Notes under the pieces: generated by a model
The model's input: only the letters and a program-made list of their open reading frames with translations
Databases searched by the model: none
What the model was told of the DNA's origin: nothing
Program-made: the position numbers and the translations under genes
DNA from: GCA-003244245 sp036266995
Lineage (GTDB): Bacteria; Actinomycetota; Actinomycetes; Mycobacteriales; Pseudonocardiaceae
Length of the DNA stretch: 13,265 bases
Direction: 5' to 3'
Assembly (NCBI GenBank): GCA_036266995.1
Contig: DATAWX010000236.1
Span: 1 to 13,265 of the forward strand
Shown: positions 6,762-13,050 of the stretch, in pieces
Numbering within the stretch: the stretch's first letter is position 1
Layout: each line of letters begins with the position of its first letter

Positions 6762-7328
6762 ATGGCGCGCTACGGATATGTGCGGGTGTGCGCTCGCCAC
6801 CAGAAGGACGACTCCCAACTCGACGCGCTGGTCACCGCCGGTTGTGAACGGATCTGGACCGACCGGGCCTCCGGCAAGCTTGCGCGACGAGCGGAGTGGG
6901 ACCATCTGTTGGCCTACCTCCGTGAAGGTGACGAACTGGTCGTTACCCGGTTGTCCCGGATGGCCCGGTCGGTCAAGCACCTGACCGAGATCGCCGCGCT
7001 GCTCGCCGAGCGTGGCGTCGACCTGGTGGTGCTCGAGCAGGGCATCGACACCACCACCCCGGCGGGACGCTACCTGTTCCACGTCATCGGCGCGATGGAT
7101 CAGATGTTGGCCGATCTCATCAGCGAGGGCACCCGGCAGGGACTGGAAACCGCCCGCGCCCGCGGGCGCACCGGCGGCCGCAAACCCAAGCTGACCCAGC
7201 GGCAGGCCGCGGTAGCCCGGCATATGTATGACGACAAAGGCGAGGACGGCAAACGCAGGTACACCGTCGCCGAGATCGCCGAAACCTTCGGCGTGTCCCG
7301 CAAGACGATCTATCGCCACCTCAGGTAG
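6762..7328 (+). CDS. Small serine recombinase (Tn3 resolvase/DNA invertase family) with Cys at the catalytic Ser position
   Basis: 188 aa from ATG 6762. The resolvase catalytic domain is residues 1-125 and a Hin-type helix-turn-helix is at about 166-187 (YTVAEIAETFGVSRKTIYRHL in outline). By direct alignment to Tn3/gamma-delta resolvase, GYxRVS at 5-10 is here GYVRVC, so the nucleophile Ser10 is Cys10 and the usual following Thr is Ala. Other active-site residues are kept: R8, an Arg near 42-43, and R66 and R69 in RLSRMAR. The family cuts and rejoins DNA through a phosphoserine link at short inverted-repeat sites. A cysteine at this position is expected to remove or strongly reduce recombination, leaving possibly DNA binding only. 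A GTG at 6717 could add 15 residues; ATG is preferred since homology starts there. A hairpin follows the stop. Confidence 0.9.
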   Translation: MARYGYVRVCARHQKDDSQLDALVTAGCERIWTDRASGKLARRAEWDHLLAYLREGDELVVTRLSRMARSVKHLTEIAALLAERGVDLVVLEQGIDTTTPAGRYLFHVIGAMDQMLADLISEGTRQGLETARARGRTGGRKPKLTQRQAAVARHMYDDKGEDGKRRYTVAEIAETFGVSRKTIYRHLR

Positions 7329-7336
7329 TTGCAGCC

Positions 7337-7354
7337 GACGGGGGATACCCCGTC
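7337..7354 (+). terminator. Hairpin after the recombinase gene
   Basis: GACGGGG (7337-7343) and CCCCGTC (7348-7354) form a perfect 7-bp stem with a GATA loop, 8 nt after the stop codon. No T tract follows. Confidence 0.55.
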
Positions 7355-7607
7355 CATCGCTGCCGGAAGTGGTGGGTCGGCCACGTCTGACATGACGAAG
7401 GGCCGGGAGACCGTCGTGGTCTCGGTGGAGCAGCTGTTCACCCATCCAGGTCAGGCCTGTTCGGCTCGTCCAAGTGAGTCACGGGTGGTGAAACTACTGG
7501 CGAGGCCACCGCTGCGCCGAAATGCCATATGTGCATCGGCGTGCCTGACCCGTCTGCCCGGCTCACCCGTGGATAGTGCTCTGAGCGTGCCAGAGGAGGA
7601 GTCGAGG
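7355..7607. other. Intergenic stretch upstream of the FDXHR gene
   Basis: About 250 bp. The reading frame of the downstream gene stays open through here, but the translation shows no similarity I recognise, and a good Shine-Dalgarno is present only at 7592-7600. GATAGT at 7572-7577 is a possible -10. Confidence 0.3.
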
Positions 7608-8009
7608 GTGAACGAAGACCAAGAAGCCCTGGATTTCGAGCCGCGGGTGCTCCCCGGCGCCGGCGGCGGCATCAAGGGATCCATCAACGGTGGTCAAGTC
7701 AATGCAAGCCCTCGTGGTTTCGCTGCACCGCATGGTCCGCACTCCTGCAGCAGGTGCAGCGCCGTATGGACGGGGGCCCGCACAGCGCACTGCTCCGCAT
7801 GCCACTCGACCTTCGCCACCGACGGTCTGTTCGACGCTCATCGCTCGATCGCAGGATGCTCCGGGACTTGCCGTGACCCGGGGACATTGACCTATCGGGC
7901 CGGGCAGCGTGCCGGTGAGAGGGTCATGTTCTGGCGAGATGGACTGTGGTGGGAGCGGGAGATGACCGATGGGGAGAAGGTCGCAGCGCTCAGCGAGCGC
8001 GCACCATGA
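7608..8009 (+). CDS. FDXHR-family putative zinc-binding protein
   Basis: 133 aa from GTG 7608, with AGAGGAGGA at 7592-7600 ending 7 nt before the start. A Gly-rich N-terminus (GAGGGIKGSINGG, about 18-29) precedes the compact zinc module: CSRC (47-50), WTGARTAHCSAC (54-65), the signature FDAHR (75-79), then C84 and C88 followed by RDPGTL. The tail carries Trp-rich MFWRDGLWW (107-115) and EMT. The paired CxxC motifs plus His and Cys give a complete set of ligands for one or two zinc ions. The FDXHR family is common in actinobacteria and their phages and mobile elements, and its biochemical role is unknown. Lying behind a recombinase gene fits a mobile-element origin. It has no signal peptide, so it is cytoplasmic. 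Confidence 0.82.
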   Translation: MNEDQEALDFEPRVLPGAGGGIKGSINGGQVNASPRGFAAPHGPHSCSRCSAVWTGARTAHCSACHSTFATDGLFDAHRSIAGCSGTCRDPGTLTYRAGQRAGERVMFWRDGLWWEREMTDGEKVAALSERAP

Positions 8010-8159
8010 CAAATGACGTCGCCTGGATGGCTTGACCGGCGGCCGCACTGGCAACGGATTGCTCTCCGTAGCCACGCGGGGGTCGCATCCGCACTGATGA
8101 GTGAATCGTTGGAAGGTCTGCAACACCGCTGTAGGCCGCTGCGATAGGGACGGGTAGAG
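8010..8159 (+). other. Uncoding stretch between the FDXHR gene and a strong terminator; possible RNA
   Basis: 150 bp with no plausible ORF. It is either a long 3' untranslated region of the FDXHR mRNA or a small RNA ending at the terminator at 8160. Short local inverted repeats such as GCGG/CCGC around 8076-8092 are present. A TTGACC box sits at 8032-8037 but lacks a good -10. I recognise no known riboswitch or RNA family. Confidence 0.3.
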
Positions 8160-8210
8160 CCTCGTGACGCTGTTGGACCCCCGACCCGGCAGCGTCACGG
8201 GGCTTTCTTA
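8160..8210 (+). terminator. Strong intrinsic terminator
   Basis: Positions 8160-8172 pair with 8190-8202 (13 positions, 10 of them a perfect block CGTGACGCTG/CAGCGTCACG, one G-T wobble). The loop is 17 nt and a T-rich tract CTTTCTT follows at 8203-8209. It reads on the plus strand, 150 nt after the FDXHR stop codon. Confidence 0.85.
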
Positions 8211-8308
8211 TGTATGGCTCCTGGCTGACGGTCCTTAGCCTTCGGTCGCCGAGCTGCGGCATGCCGGCTACCGCGTGATGATGCTGCCGGATCGGATGAC
8301 GGTGATGG

Positions 8309-9224
8309 TCACGACTCTGCCCGGGTTTTGTGTTCGGCCGACGCCGCCGCGGGCCGTCGAGTGTCCAGCCGCGAGTGCCGGAACGGTGCCAGTTCATCAA
8401 CCAGCTCACCGCGGACCTCGGCACCGACCAGCTCCGCGACGCGCAGGCAGAGAGTCACGCCGCAGTGGGTGACCGCGAAATGGAAGTTCTCGACGGTGGA
8501 GCTTCGCCCGAGCACAGGTAGCCCGTCGATCGGGATCGGCCGCACGCCGATCCGGCTCGCCTCGACCTTGCTGCCACGAAGCTCCGGGTAGAGCTCGTCG
8601 GCCCGGTGCAGTATCGCCTGCGCCGCACCGGGTTCGGGGATCCGGGAGCCGTCGTCGTGCGTCGACACAGCGGCGTCCGGGGTCACGCTGGCCAGGACCA
8701 TCCGCCCGCCGCCGTCGGGCCGCGGGTGGATCTGCGGTGCGTGGATCACCCGCCCGACCGTCACCGCTGTGGGCGCGGTATATGCCAGCAGCCCTGCGGT
8801 GTTGCGCATCGGAAGCTCTACGCCCGCGAGCGCTGCGACCTCGCCGGCGCCTGGACCGGCACAGTTGACCACCGCATCGGTGCGCACCGTCTCGCCATCG
8901 GAGGTACGCACACTGTCGATGCGGCCACCCGTCATCGACATCGTCACGGCAGCCGAATGGGGCCTCACCTGCTCTCCCGACGCCCCGGCCGTCAGGAGAG
9001 CGCGGCGATGAGCCGGGCGGGATCGACCCAGCCCTCGTCGGGAAATTACGCGACCCGGCTTCCGATCATGTCGGCAGCCATGTCCGGCTCCAGCGAACAG
9101 ACTTCCTCCAGATCGAGCCAGCGCGCCTGATACCCTAGTCCAGCAGCCGAGCGCCATTCCTGTCCTGCTCCTGTTGCGCGTCGGCACCCGCCGCCCACTC
9201 CAGGTTCCCGCTCTCGTGATACCA
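8309..9224 (-). pseudogene. FAD-dependent amino-acid (glycine oxidase-like, DAO family) oxidoreductase, decayed
   Basis: The middle and C-terminal parts of a DAO-family flavoenzyme are readable across three frame segments. WYHESGNLEWA begins at 9224 and runs to ARLLD. One base is missing near 9138, after which GYQARWLDLEEV and LEPDMAADMIG continue. A TAA at 9048-9046 interrupts this frame, which resumes with FPDEGWVDPARLIAAL. A 2-bp CT insertion near 9000 moves the rest (LLTAGASGEQ, VVNCAGPGAGEVA, RIGVRPIPIDGLPVLG, HFAVTHCGVTLC) into a third frame that ends at 8309. The N-terminal Rossmann segment with GxGxxG is not found upstream of 9224. DAO enzymes oxidise amino acids with FAD; GxRPxxxDGxPVxG is the typical substrate-side motif. 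With three lesions and a missing FAD-binding end, this is not functional. Confidence 0.85.
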
Positions 9225-9528
9225 GTCGCAGGACGCAACGCTGACAACGACCACATTCAGCGACGTGGAGATCAACGCCCTCCTTCGAAGTGTCGGACAA
9301 GGTGCACAGGGGAACTCGTCAGCGCACCAGCAGCGGGCGGTCAAGCACCAGGGACTGCTGCGGCTGAGGCAGTAATGCGGCAAAGTGCGCAGCTGTGCAG
9401 CATCTCGGCGGGGTGAGCGCAACGCCCGAGGTGTCACGAGAACGACTATGGTCACACCGTCGATGTAGTCAACCCCACCACTAGACTCGACGGGTCATGT
9501 CCGTGCTGTAACTTTTGTGAGGATTCTC
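9225..9528. other. Intergenic region upstream of the methyltransferase
   Basis: About 300 bp between the broken oxidase (reading away) and the methyltransferase. No gene recognised. TAGACT (9482-9487) is a possible -10 for the methyltransferase. The missing N-terminal third of the oxidase is not present here in any frame I can read. Confidence 0.35.
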
Positions 9529-10368
9529 ATGCTCGGTACCGACGAGTCGCAGTCTGACGGTGTCCAACCCGTGCCCATCGACACGACCAAGGCGAGCGTC
9601 GCCCGGGTCTACGACGCTGTCCTGCACGGAAAGGACAACTACGAGATCGACCGTGAGGTCGTTCGACAGCTCCGACAGGTCGCGCCCGAGATGAGCCTGA
9701 TGGCTTGGGATAATCGGAGTTTCCTTATCCGGGTTACCCGTTTCATCGCCCGCGAGACGGGTATCACTCAGTTCCTCGACTGCGGGTCAGGCCTGCCGAC
9801 GGCAGAGAACACTCATCAAGTCGCTCAGCGAATTCAACCCGACTCCCGCGTGGTGTATGTCGACAACGATCCGGTTGTGCTGGCGCACGGGCGGGCGCTG
9901 CTTGAGGAGAACGACCAGACTCACTTCAGTGCTGCGGATATTTTCAAACCAGGCGAAATAATCAACGATGAGGTTGTTCGCAAATACCTGAACTTTTCGG
10001 AGCCGATGGCGCTGTTCCAGATCGGAACGCTGCCCTTCTACGATGGCGAGCGCAGTCCGCAAGACATCATGGCTGAATATATCAATGCCCTGCCGTCGGG
10101 TTCCTACGTGGCGATTAGTCACTTCATCGATCCCGAGGCCAGCGAACTGAGTGAGTTCGCCCGGAGGTTGGAGCAGGCTTTCTTACGCAGCCCGATGGGC
10201 CGCGGAGTATTTCGAATCCGCACCGAGATCGAGGGCATGCTCGCGGGTTTAGAAATACTCGACCCCGGTCTAGTGCTATGCGCCGACTGGTGGCCCGATG
10301 GCCCCCGGGTCAAGCCACTGGACACCGTGCAGAACTGCATCGTCGGAGCCGTCGGGCGCAAGCCCTGA
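9529..10368 (+). CDS. SAM-dependent methyltransferase, DUF574 (PF04672) family
   Basis: 279 aa from ATG 9529, with GAGG 6 nt before it; a GTG at 9517 contributes to that site and is not preferred. Typical DUF574 landmarks are in order: ARVYDAVLHGKDNYEIDRE (25-43), the SAM-binding motif I QFLDCGSGLPTAEN (81-94), the acidic motif II VVYVDNDPVV (108-117), a central QIGTLPFYD (164-172) and ISHFIDP (196-202), and a WWPDGP near the C-terminus (254-259). Length and motif order equal the intact family. It is abundant in Streptomyces and Nocardia, often in many copies per genome, and substrates are mostly unknown. The gene stands alone, intact between two decayed loci, and faces the acetyltransferase gene. 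Somewhat fewer G/C-ending codons than neighbours are seen in the middle. Confidence 0.93.
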   Translation: MLGTDESQSDGVQPVPIDTTKASVARVYDAVLHGKDNYEIDREVVRQLRQVAPEMSLMAWDNRSFLIRVTRFIARETGITQFLDCGSGLPTAENTHQVAQRIQPDSRVVYVDNDPVVLAHGRALLEENDQTHFSAADIFKPGEIINDEVVRKYLNFSEPMALFQIGTLPFYDGERSPQDIMAEYINALPSGSYVAISHFIDPEASELSEFARRLEQAFLRSPMGRGVFRIRTEIEGMLAGLEILDPGLVLCADWWPDGPRVKPLDTVQNCIVGAVGRKP

Positions 10369-10520
10369 TGGGTTCTGCGGTACGCCGGAAAGGGACCGAG
10401 CCGCCCCAGGCCTTATCGCGTCGACGCGTCCCCGTTGCCCGGCCGAGGGAACGGACTGGACGCCGTTGCTGAGCTACGACCGCTGTGAGGCGCTGAAGGA
10501 TTGGGATGTGGGCGCCGCCG
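10369..10520. other. Convergent intergenic gap
   Basis: 150 bp between the methyltransferase and acetyltransferase stops. It holds the perfect 12-bp palindrome CGCGTCGACGCG (10417-10428) but no clear intrinsic terminator. No gene seen. Confidence 0.35.
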
Positions 10521-11141
10521 TTACGCCGAGTGTCGCGCGAGCCGCGCGGCCAGTTGTGCTCGGACGGTGGTCCACTCCGATTCGATCACGGAATACATTG
10601 CCGAGTCCCGGAGACGACGTTGCTCGCCTGGTGCCCATGACATCGACCAGTTCCGCAAGACTCCCTCGAACGTGACGCCAAGGGCCTCGATGGCACGTCG
10701 GCATCGCGCATTCCGGGCGTCAGTTTTCAGATCAACCCGCGCTACTCGAAGCCGCTCAAAGGCATGGCGCATCAGAAGAAACTTCGCCTCCGCGTTGATA
10801 CCCGTGCCCTGCGCGGATGCGGCGAGCCAGGTGAAGCCGATTTCGATGGCGCGAAGGCCGGAGTAGTCAGGCCAGTAACGAGGGTCCCAAAAGGCCGTAC
10901 AGCCGACAGCTCGACCATCCGTTTGGCGGATCTGTGCGAACGGAATGAGACCTTGCTCAGCGCGCTCGAACTGCGCCGCTAGGTAACCGCCGACCTCCTC
11001 AGCGCGCGGCACGAGCGTAAAGTCGTAGCTGCTGCGGTCCTCCTCCGCAGCCGCAGCTAAGTCCTTCTCATGGCTGAAGGACAACGTCTCAAGCCTGACG
11101 AGCGAACCTTCAAGTACTGGTACGCGGAACCATGGGATCAT
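10521..11141 (-). CDS. GNAT-family N-acetyltransferase (RimJ/RimL-like)
   Basis: 206 aa from ATG 11141, with GAGGAG 8 nt upstream on the minus strand. It opens with LEGSLVRLETLSFSH, the usual beta strand of RimJ/RimL-type acetyltransferases. The mid-region has GCTAFWDPRY and IEIGFTWLA. The acetyl-CoA loop is QGTGINAEAKFLLMRHAFE (111-129; consensus Q/RxxGxG/A), followed by RVDLKTDARNARCRRAIEALG and the typical FEGVLRN ending. Such enzymes transfer acetyl groups from acetyl-CoA to N-terminal or small-molecule amines; the close match to RimL-like sequences suggests protein or small-molecule amine substrates, but which one cannot be told. The protein is intact, cytoplasmic and stands alone, convergent with the methyltransferase. 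Confidence 0.92.
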   Translation of the reverse strand: MIPWFRVPVLEGSLVRLETLSFSHEKDLAAAAEEDRSSYDFTLVPRAEEVGGYLAAQFERAEQGLIPFAQIRQTDGRAVGCTAFWDPRYWPDYSGLRAIEIGFTWLAASAQGTGINAEAKFLLMRHAFERLRVARVDLKTDARNARCRRAIEALGVTFEGVLRNWSMSWAPGEQRRLRDSAMYSVIESEWTTVRAQLAARLARHSA

Positions 11142-11289
11142 GGTGATAGCTCCTCATCGTTCCTGGCATTGGCACCTTGCAGCAGCAGGTTGCCGGACCG
11201 TCACAGGGCCAGGTCCCTCGGATCCTCTGGATGAACGTCGTTGATATTGGTGGCCGTGCTCGCGTTCGTCAAGTCCAGGGAGCCAGCCA
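11142..11289. other. Region upstream of the integrase remnant
   Basis: About 150 bp with no readable gene on either strand. The catalytic core expected upstream of the integrase tail is not present, so a deletion or insertion end falls between about 11142 and 11289. It also holds the acetyltransferase promoter. Confidence 0.3.
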
Positions 11290-11462
11290 GTGCCCACCCG
11301 CAAGATCAGTGACCAACTCGGCCCCGCCCAGGTCAGCATGACCCAAGGGCACACCTCGGGCGCAAGGTCACCGACCGGCAGACCGCCGACGTCCTTGAAA
11401 AATTACTCGGGTCCGACAGCGCGTACGCCCAGAAGTGTCCCAAAACTGTCAATTGCTCTTGA
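11290..11462 (+). pseudogene. C-terminal remnant of a tyrosine site-specific recombinase (phage-type integrase)
   Basis: From 11290 the translation reads VPTRKISDQLG then AQVSMTQ, the end of an integrase catalytic domain (intact form: QLGHAxVSMTQDHY). One base is missing in the part that should encode HYLG. After the shift, GRKVTDRQTADVLEKLLGSDS follows in the next frame and ends at TGA 11460-11462. The conserved His of LGHA is Pro here, and the nucleophilic Tyr region falls on the frameshift. The upstream domain with the R-H-x-x-R residues is absent from 11142-11289. About 55 codons remain out of a usual 350-400. It marks a former integration event nearby. Confidence 0.75.
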
Positions 11463-11564
11463 TCTGGCTCCCGAGAAAGGGGACAAGTGCTCACGCCATG
11501 GCGACACGACATCCCATCAGCGGTTCGTCCCCTGTGTGAGGCGTCAGGATAACGTCTCAGAGTT

Positions 11565-12349
11565 GTGCGCAACGAGGGTGTCAGCAGCTTGTACCGGGTG
11601 GTGTTCGGTGGACCGGAGCAGGCGACGCTGTCGCGGGCGGCTCCGGTCACCGCCGGGGAGGTGGCTCGCGCGCTGGTCGCTGTGCACGGGCCGGAGACCC
11701 GGTTGGGTCGGTTGCGCTGGGGTAGCCGATTCAGCGATGCCAGTCGGCAGGTCAGCGACTACCGCGTCGGTGCGGTGCTTTCGCTGGCGACGCCGCGCAC
11801 ATCCACTCGCCCATCGGTGGGCAGGGCCTCAATCTAGGTGTCCAGGACGCGGCGAACCTGGGCTGGAAGCTCGCCGCTCACGTACGGGGTGATGCACCCG
11901 AGGGACTGTTGGACAGCTACCACACCGAGCGTCATCCTGTGGCGGCTCGGGTGATCGCGACGGTACGGGCGCAGAGCGTGTTGATGAGCCCGCCCCCGGA
12001 CGCCGATGATCTGCTGGCGTTGCGTGAGATCGTGATCGACCTGGCTCGGCTGCCTGACGCCAACCGCTATTTGGCAGGTTTGATGTCCGGTCTTGACCTG
12101 CGCTATGACCTGGGCGGTCCCGATCCGCTGGTCGGGACCCGGATGCCCGATCTGGACCTGAGTGTTGCCCAGGGGATCACGACGCGGGTGAGCACGCTGT
12201 TAAGGACTGGCCGTGGGTTGCTGCTGGAGCTGGGAGACAACGGCGCCGTGGCCTCTCTGCCCGCCGGTGTCCTCCCCGGCCTCCGCTACCGCGATTACTG
12301 GGAGTATCTACTGCCCGTGACTACTGCGGTAGTTGCAGTACTGTGCTGA
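11565..12349 (+). pseudogene. FAD-dependent aromatic-ring hydroxylase (PHBH/MhpA-like), truncated and frameshifted
   Basis: Similarity starts near 11578 with LYRVVFGGPEQ and includes LGRLRWGSRFSDASRQ, typical of the middle of class A flavin monooxygenases. One base is missing at about 11778-11779. The next frame then carries the hallmark FAD-binding motif AGDAAHIHSPIGGQGLN followed by GVQDAANLGWKLA, then LDSYHTERHPVAARV and the C-terminal GTRMPDLDL and LLLELG of the thioredoxin-like tail. Similarity fades at about 12310 (RYRDYWEYLL), and the frame runs on to TGA 12347-12349. The N-terminal GxGxxG half, about 250 residues, and the last part of the tail are lost. Intact enzymes hydroxylate aromatic substrates using FAD and NAD(P)H. 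Not functional. Confidence 0.82.
12317..12344 (+). promoter_or_regulatory. Promoter of the small Cys-motif gene, leaderless type
   Basis: GTGACT (12317-12322) as -35, a 16-nt spacer, and TACTGT (12339-12344) as -10, ending 6 nt before GTG 12351. An inverted repeat TACTGC/GCAGTA (12322-12327/12335-12340) lies inside the spacer and could be an operator. The promoter overlaps the degraded end of the monooxygenase remnant. Confidence 0.5.
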
Positions 12350-12350
12350 T

Positions 12351-12566
12351 GTGGCGGTGAAGGTCTGGTCCGGCCTGAGCCTTGAGCAGGCCAGCGGGGT
12401 GGCCTGTGTGATGTGCGGCCGGAGTGTCTTCACGCGTGACCGAGGAGAGTGGAGCTGCGTCCCGGTAGGGCAATCAGTGACCGGTCTCAACGTGTTCGCC
12501 TGCCTGGGCCAATGTTCGGATTTGGTCCTCCAGGATGACCCTGATTCAGCATCTGGCGGCGAGTAG
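12351..12566 (+). CDS. Small protein with two cysteine motifs, function unknown
   Basis: 71 aa from GTG 12351; TTG 12333 or GTG 12357 are alternatives. GTG 12351 is chosen because of the leaderless promoter geometry. A short N-terminus WSGLSLEQASGVAC leads into CVMC (19-22). A stretch VPVGQSVTGLNVFAC (37-51) follows and ends in CLGQC (51-55). The paired motifs resemble a single zinc ribbon (CxxC...CxxxC). I recall similar small proteins next to ParA or integrase genes in actinobacteria but cannot name the family. Its stop TAG overlaps the GTG of the ParA remnant by one base, indicating translational coupling. This suggests it was part of a maintenance or replication module. The acidic C-terminus QDDPDSASGGE is probably disordered. 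Confidence 0.6.
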   Translation: MAVKVWSGLSLEQASGVACVMCGRSVFTRDRGEWSCVPVGQSVTGLNVFACLGQCSDLVLQDDPDSASGGE

Positions 12567-12660
12567 TGCGGATCGTCGCGGTGGGTTCGCCAAGGGCGGC
12601 GTAGGCAAGACCAAGACTGCGGTGACGGGGGCGGCCATCGCGGCACGGCGGGGACAGCGC
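12566..12660 (+). pseudogene. ParA/MinD-like ATPase, N-terminal remnant, frameshifted and truncated
   Basis: GTG 12566 overlaps the stop of the previous gene and starts VRIVAVG, the usual first strand of a ParA-type ATPase. A one-base loss near 12583 shifts the frame. FAKGGVGKTKTAVTGAAIAARRGQR follows, with the deviant Walker A KGGVGKT (second Thr of the usual KTT replaced by Lys, KTKT). Similarity ends abruptly at 12660, before the expected VLVVDADPQ strand. The DNA after that is unrelated. ParA proteins use ATP to position plasmids or chromosomes. About 30 of a usual 200-300 residues are left. Not functional. Confidence 0.7.
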
Positions 12661-13050
12661 CCACGCCGAAATCCGCACCCAACGCGTCCGCATCGGCGGC
12701 TCCCGTTCGACCTGCCGAGCCCGACCTTGGTCCTGAGGGTGCTCCAGCGTCGTGCGCTCGTGCCGCGCGGCGCTGTCGGGTCGGTCGAGCAGGGAACTGA
12801 ACTCGCGTGGCTCGGAAATCCCCTACTGCTCGGTCGATCGGCCGAGCCGTGGGATACCAGCAGCCGAGCGGCTTACGGACGCAGGTAGGTGCTGATCGTT
12901 TGGGTTGGCCGGCTGGTCACGCTGATCCTGGCCGTATGGTCAGGAGGCTTTGGCCGAGATCGTGTTGCGGATCGCGCCTGTGCACCGGGAGGCCGTCTGC
13001 GTTGTTAAGGGTTGCCGGTCACGGTCGGTAACGAAACGGCTGGGGAGGCG
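12661..13050. other. Gene-poor stretch after the ParA break
   Basis: About 390 bp. Frames are open here and there but none has a start signal or similarity I recognise. One frame right after the break gives a Pro/Ala/Ser-rich linker-like peptide (about 12655-12800) ending in a stop. Another short plus-strand stretch (12938-13053) gives a helical-looking peptide with EALAEIVLRIAPVHREAV but lacks a good start. The sequence looks like joined debris. Confidence 0.35.

Noticed and set aside
7329..7607. Extended 226-aa version of the FDXHR protein starting right after the recombinase
   Set aside because: The extra part has no similarity or Shine-Dalgarno, and it crosses the recombinase terminator hairpin; the GTG at 7608 has a strong ribosome site.
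8092..8125. Hammerhead-like CTGATGA core
   Set aside because: The required GAAA segment and three flanking stems are not found; a 7-mer match is expected by chance.
8309..9256. A single intact 315-aa oxidoreductase
   Set aside because: The first third of that frame is nonsense; the true similarity there lies in the other two frames, separated by a stop and indels.
10417..10428. Palindrome CGCGTCGACGCG as an operator or recombination site
   Set aside because: It lies in a convergent gap, and such CG-rich palindromes are frequent in high-GC DNA; nothing else supports a role.
9140..12870. 14-bp direct repeat CCAGCAGCCGAGCG at 9140-9153 and 12857-12870 as possible element ends
   Set aside because: A 14-mer recurring once is near chance in 13 kb of GC-rich DNA, and the first copy is coding sequence of the oxidase remnant with no integrase at the boundary.
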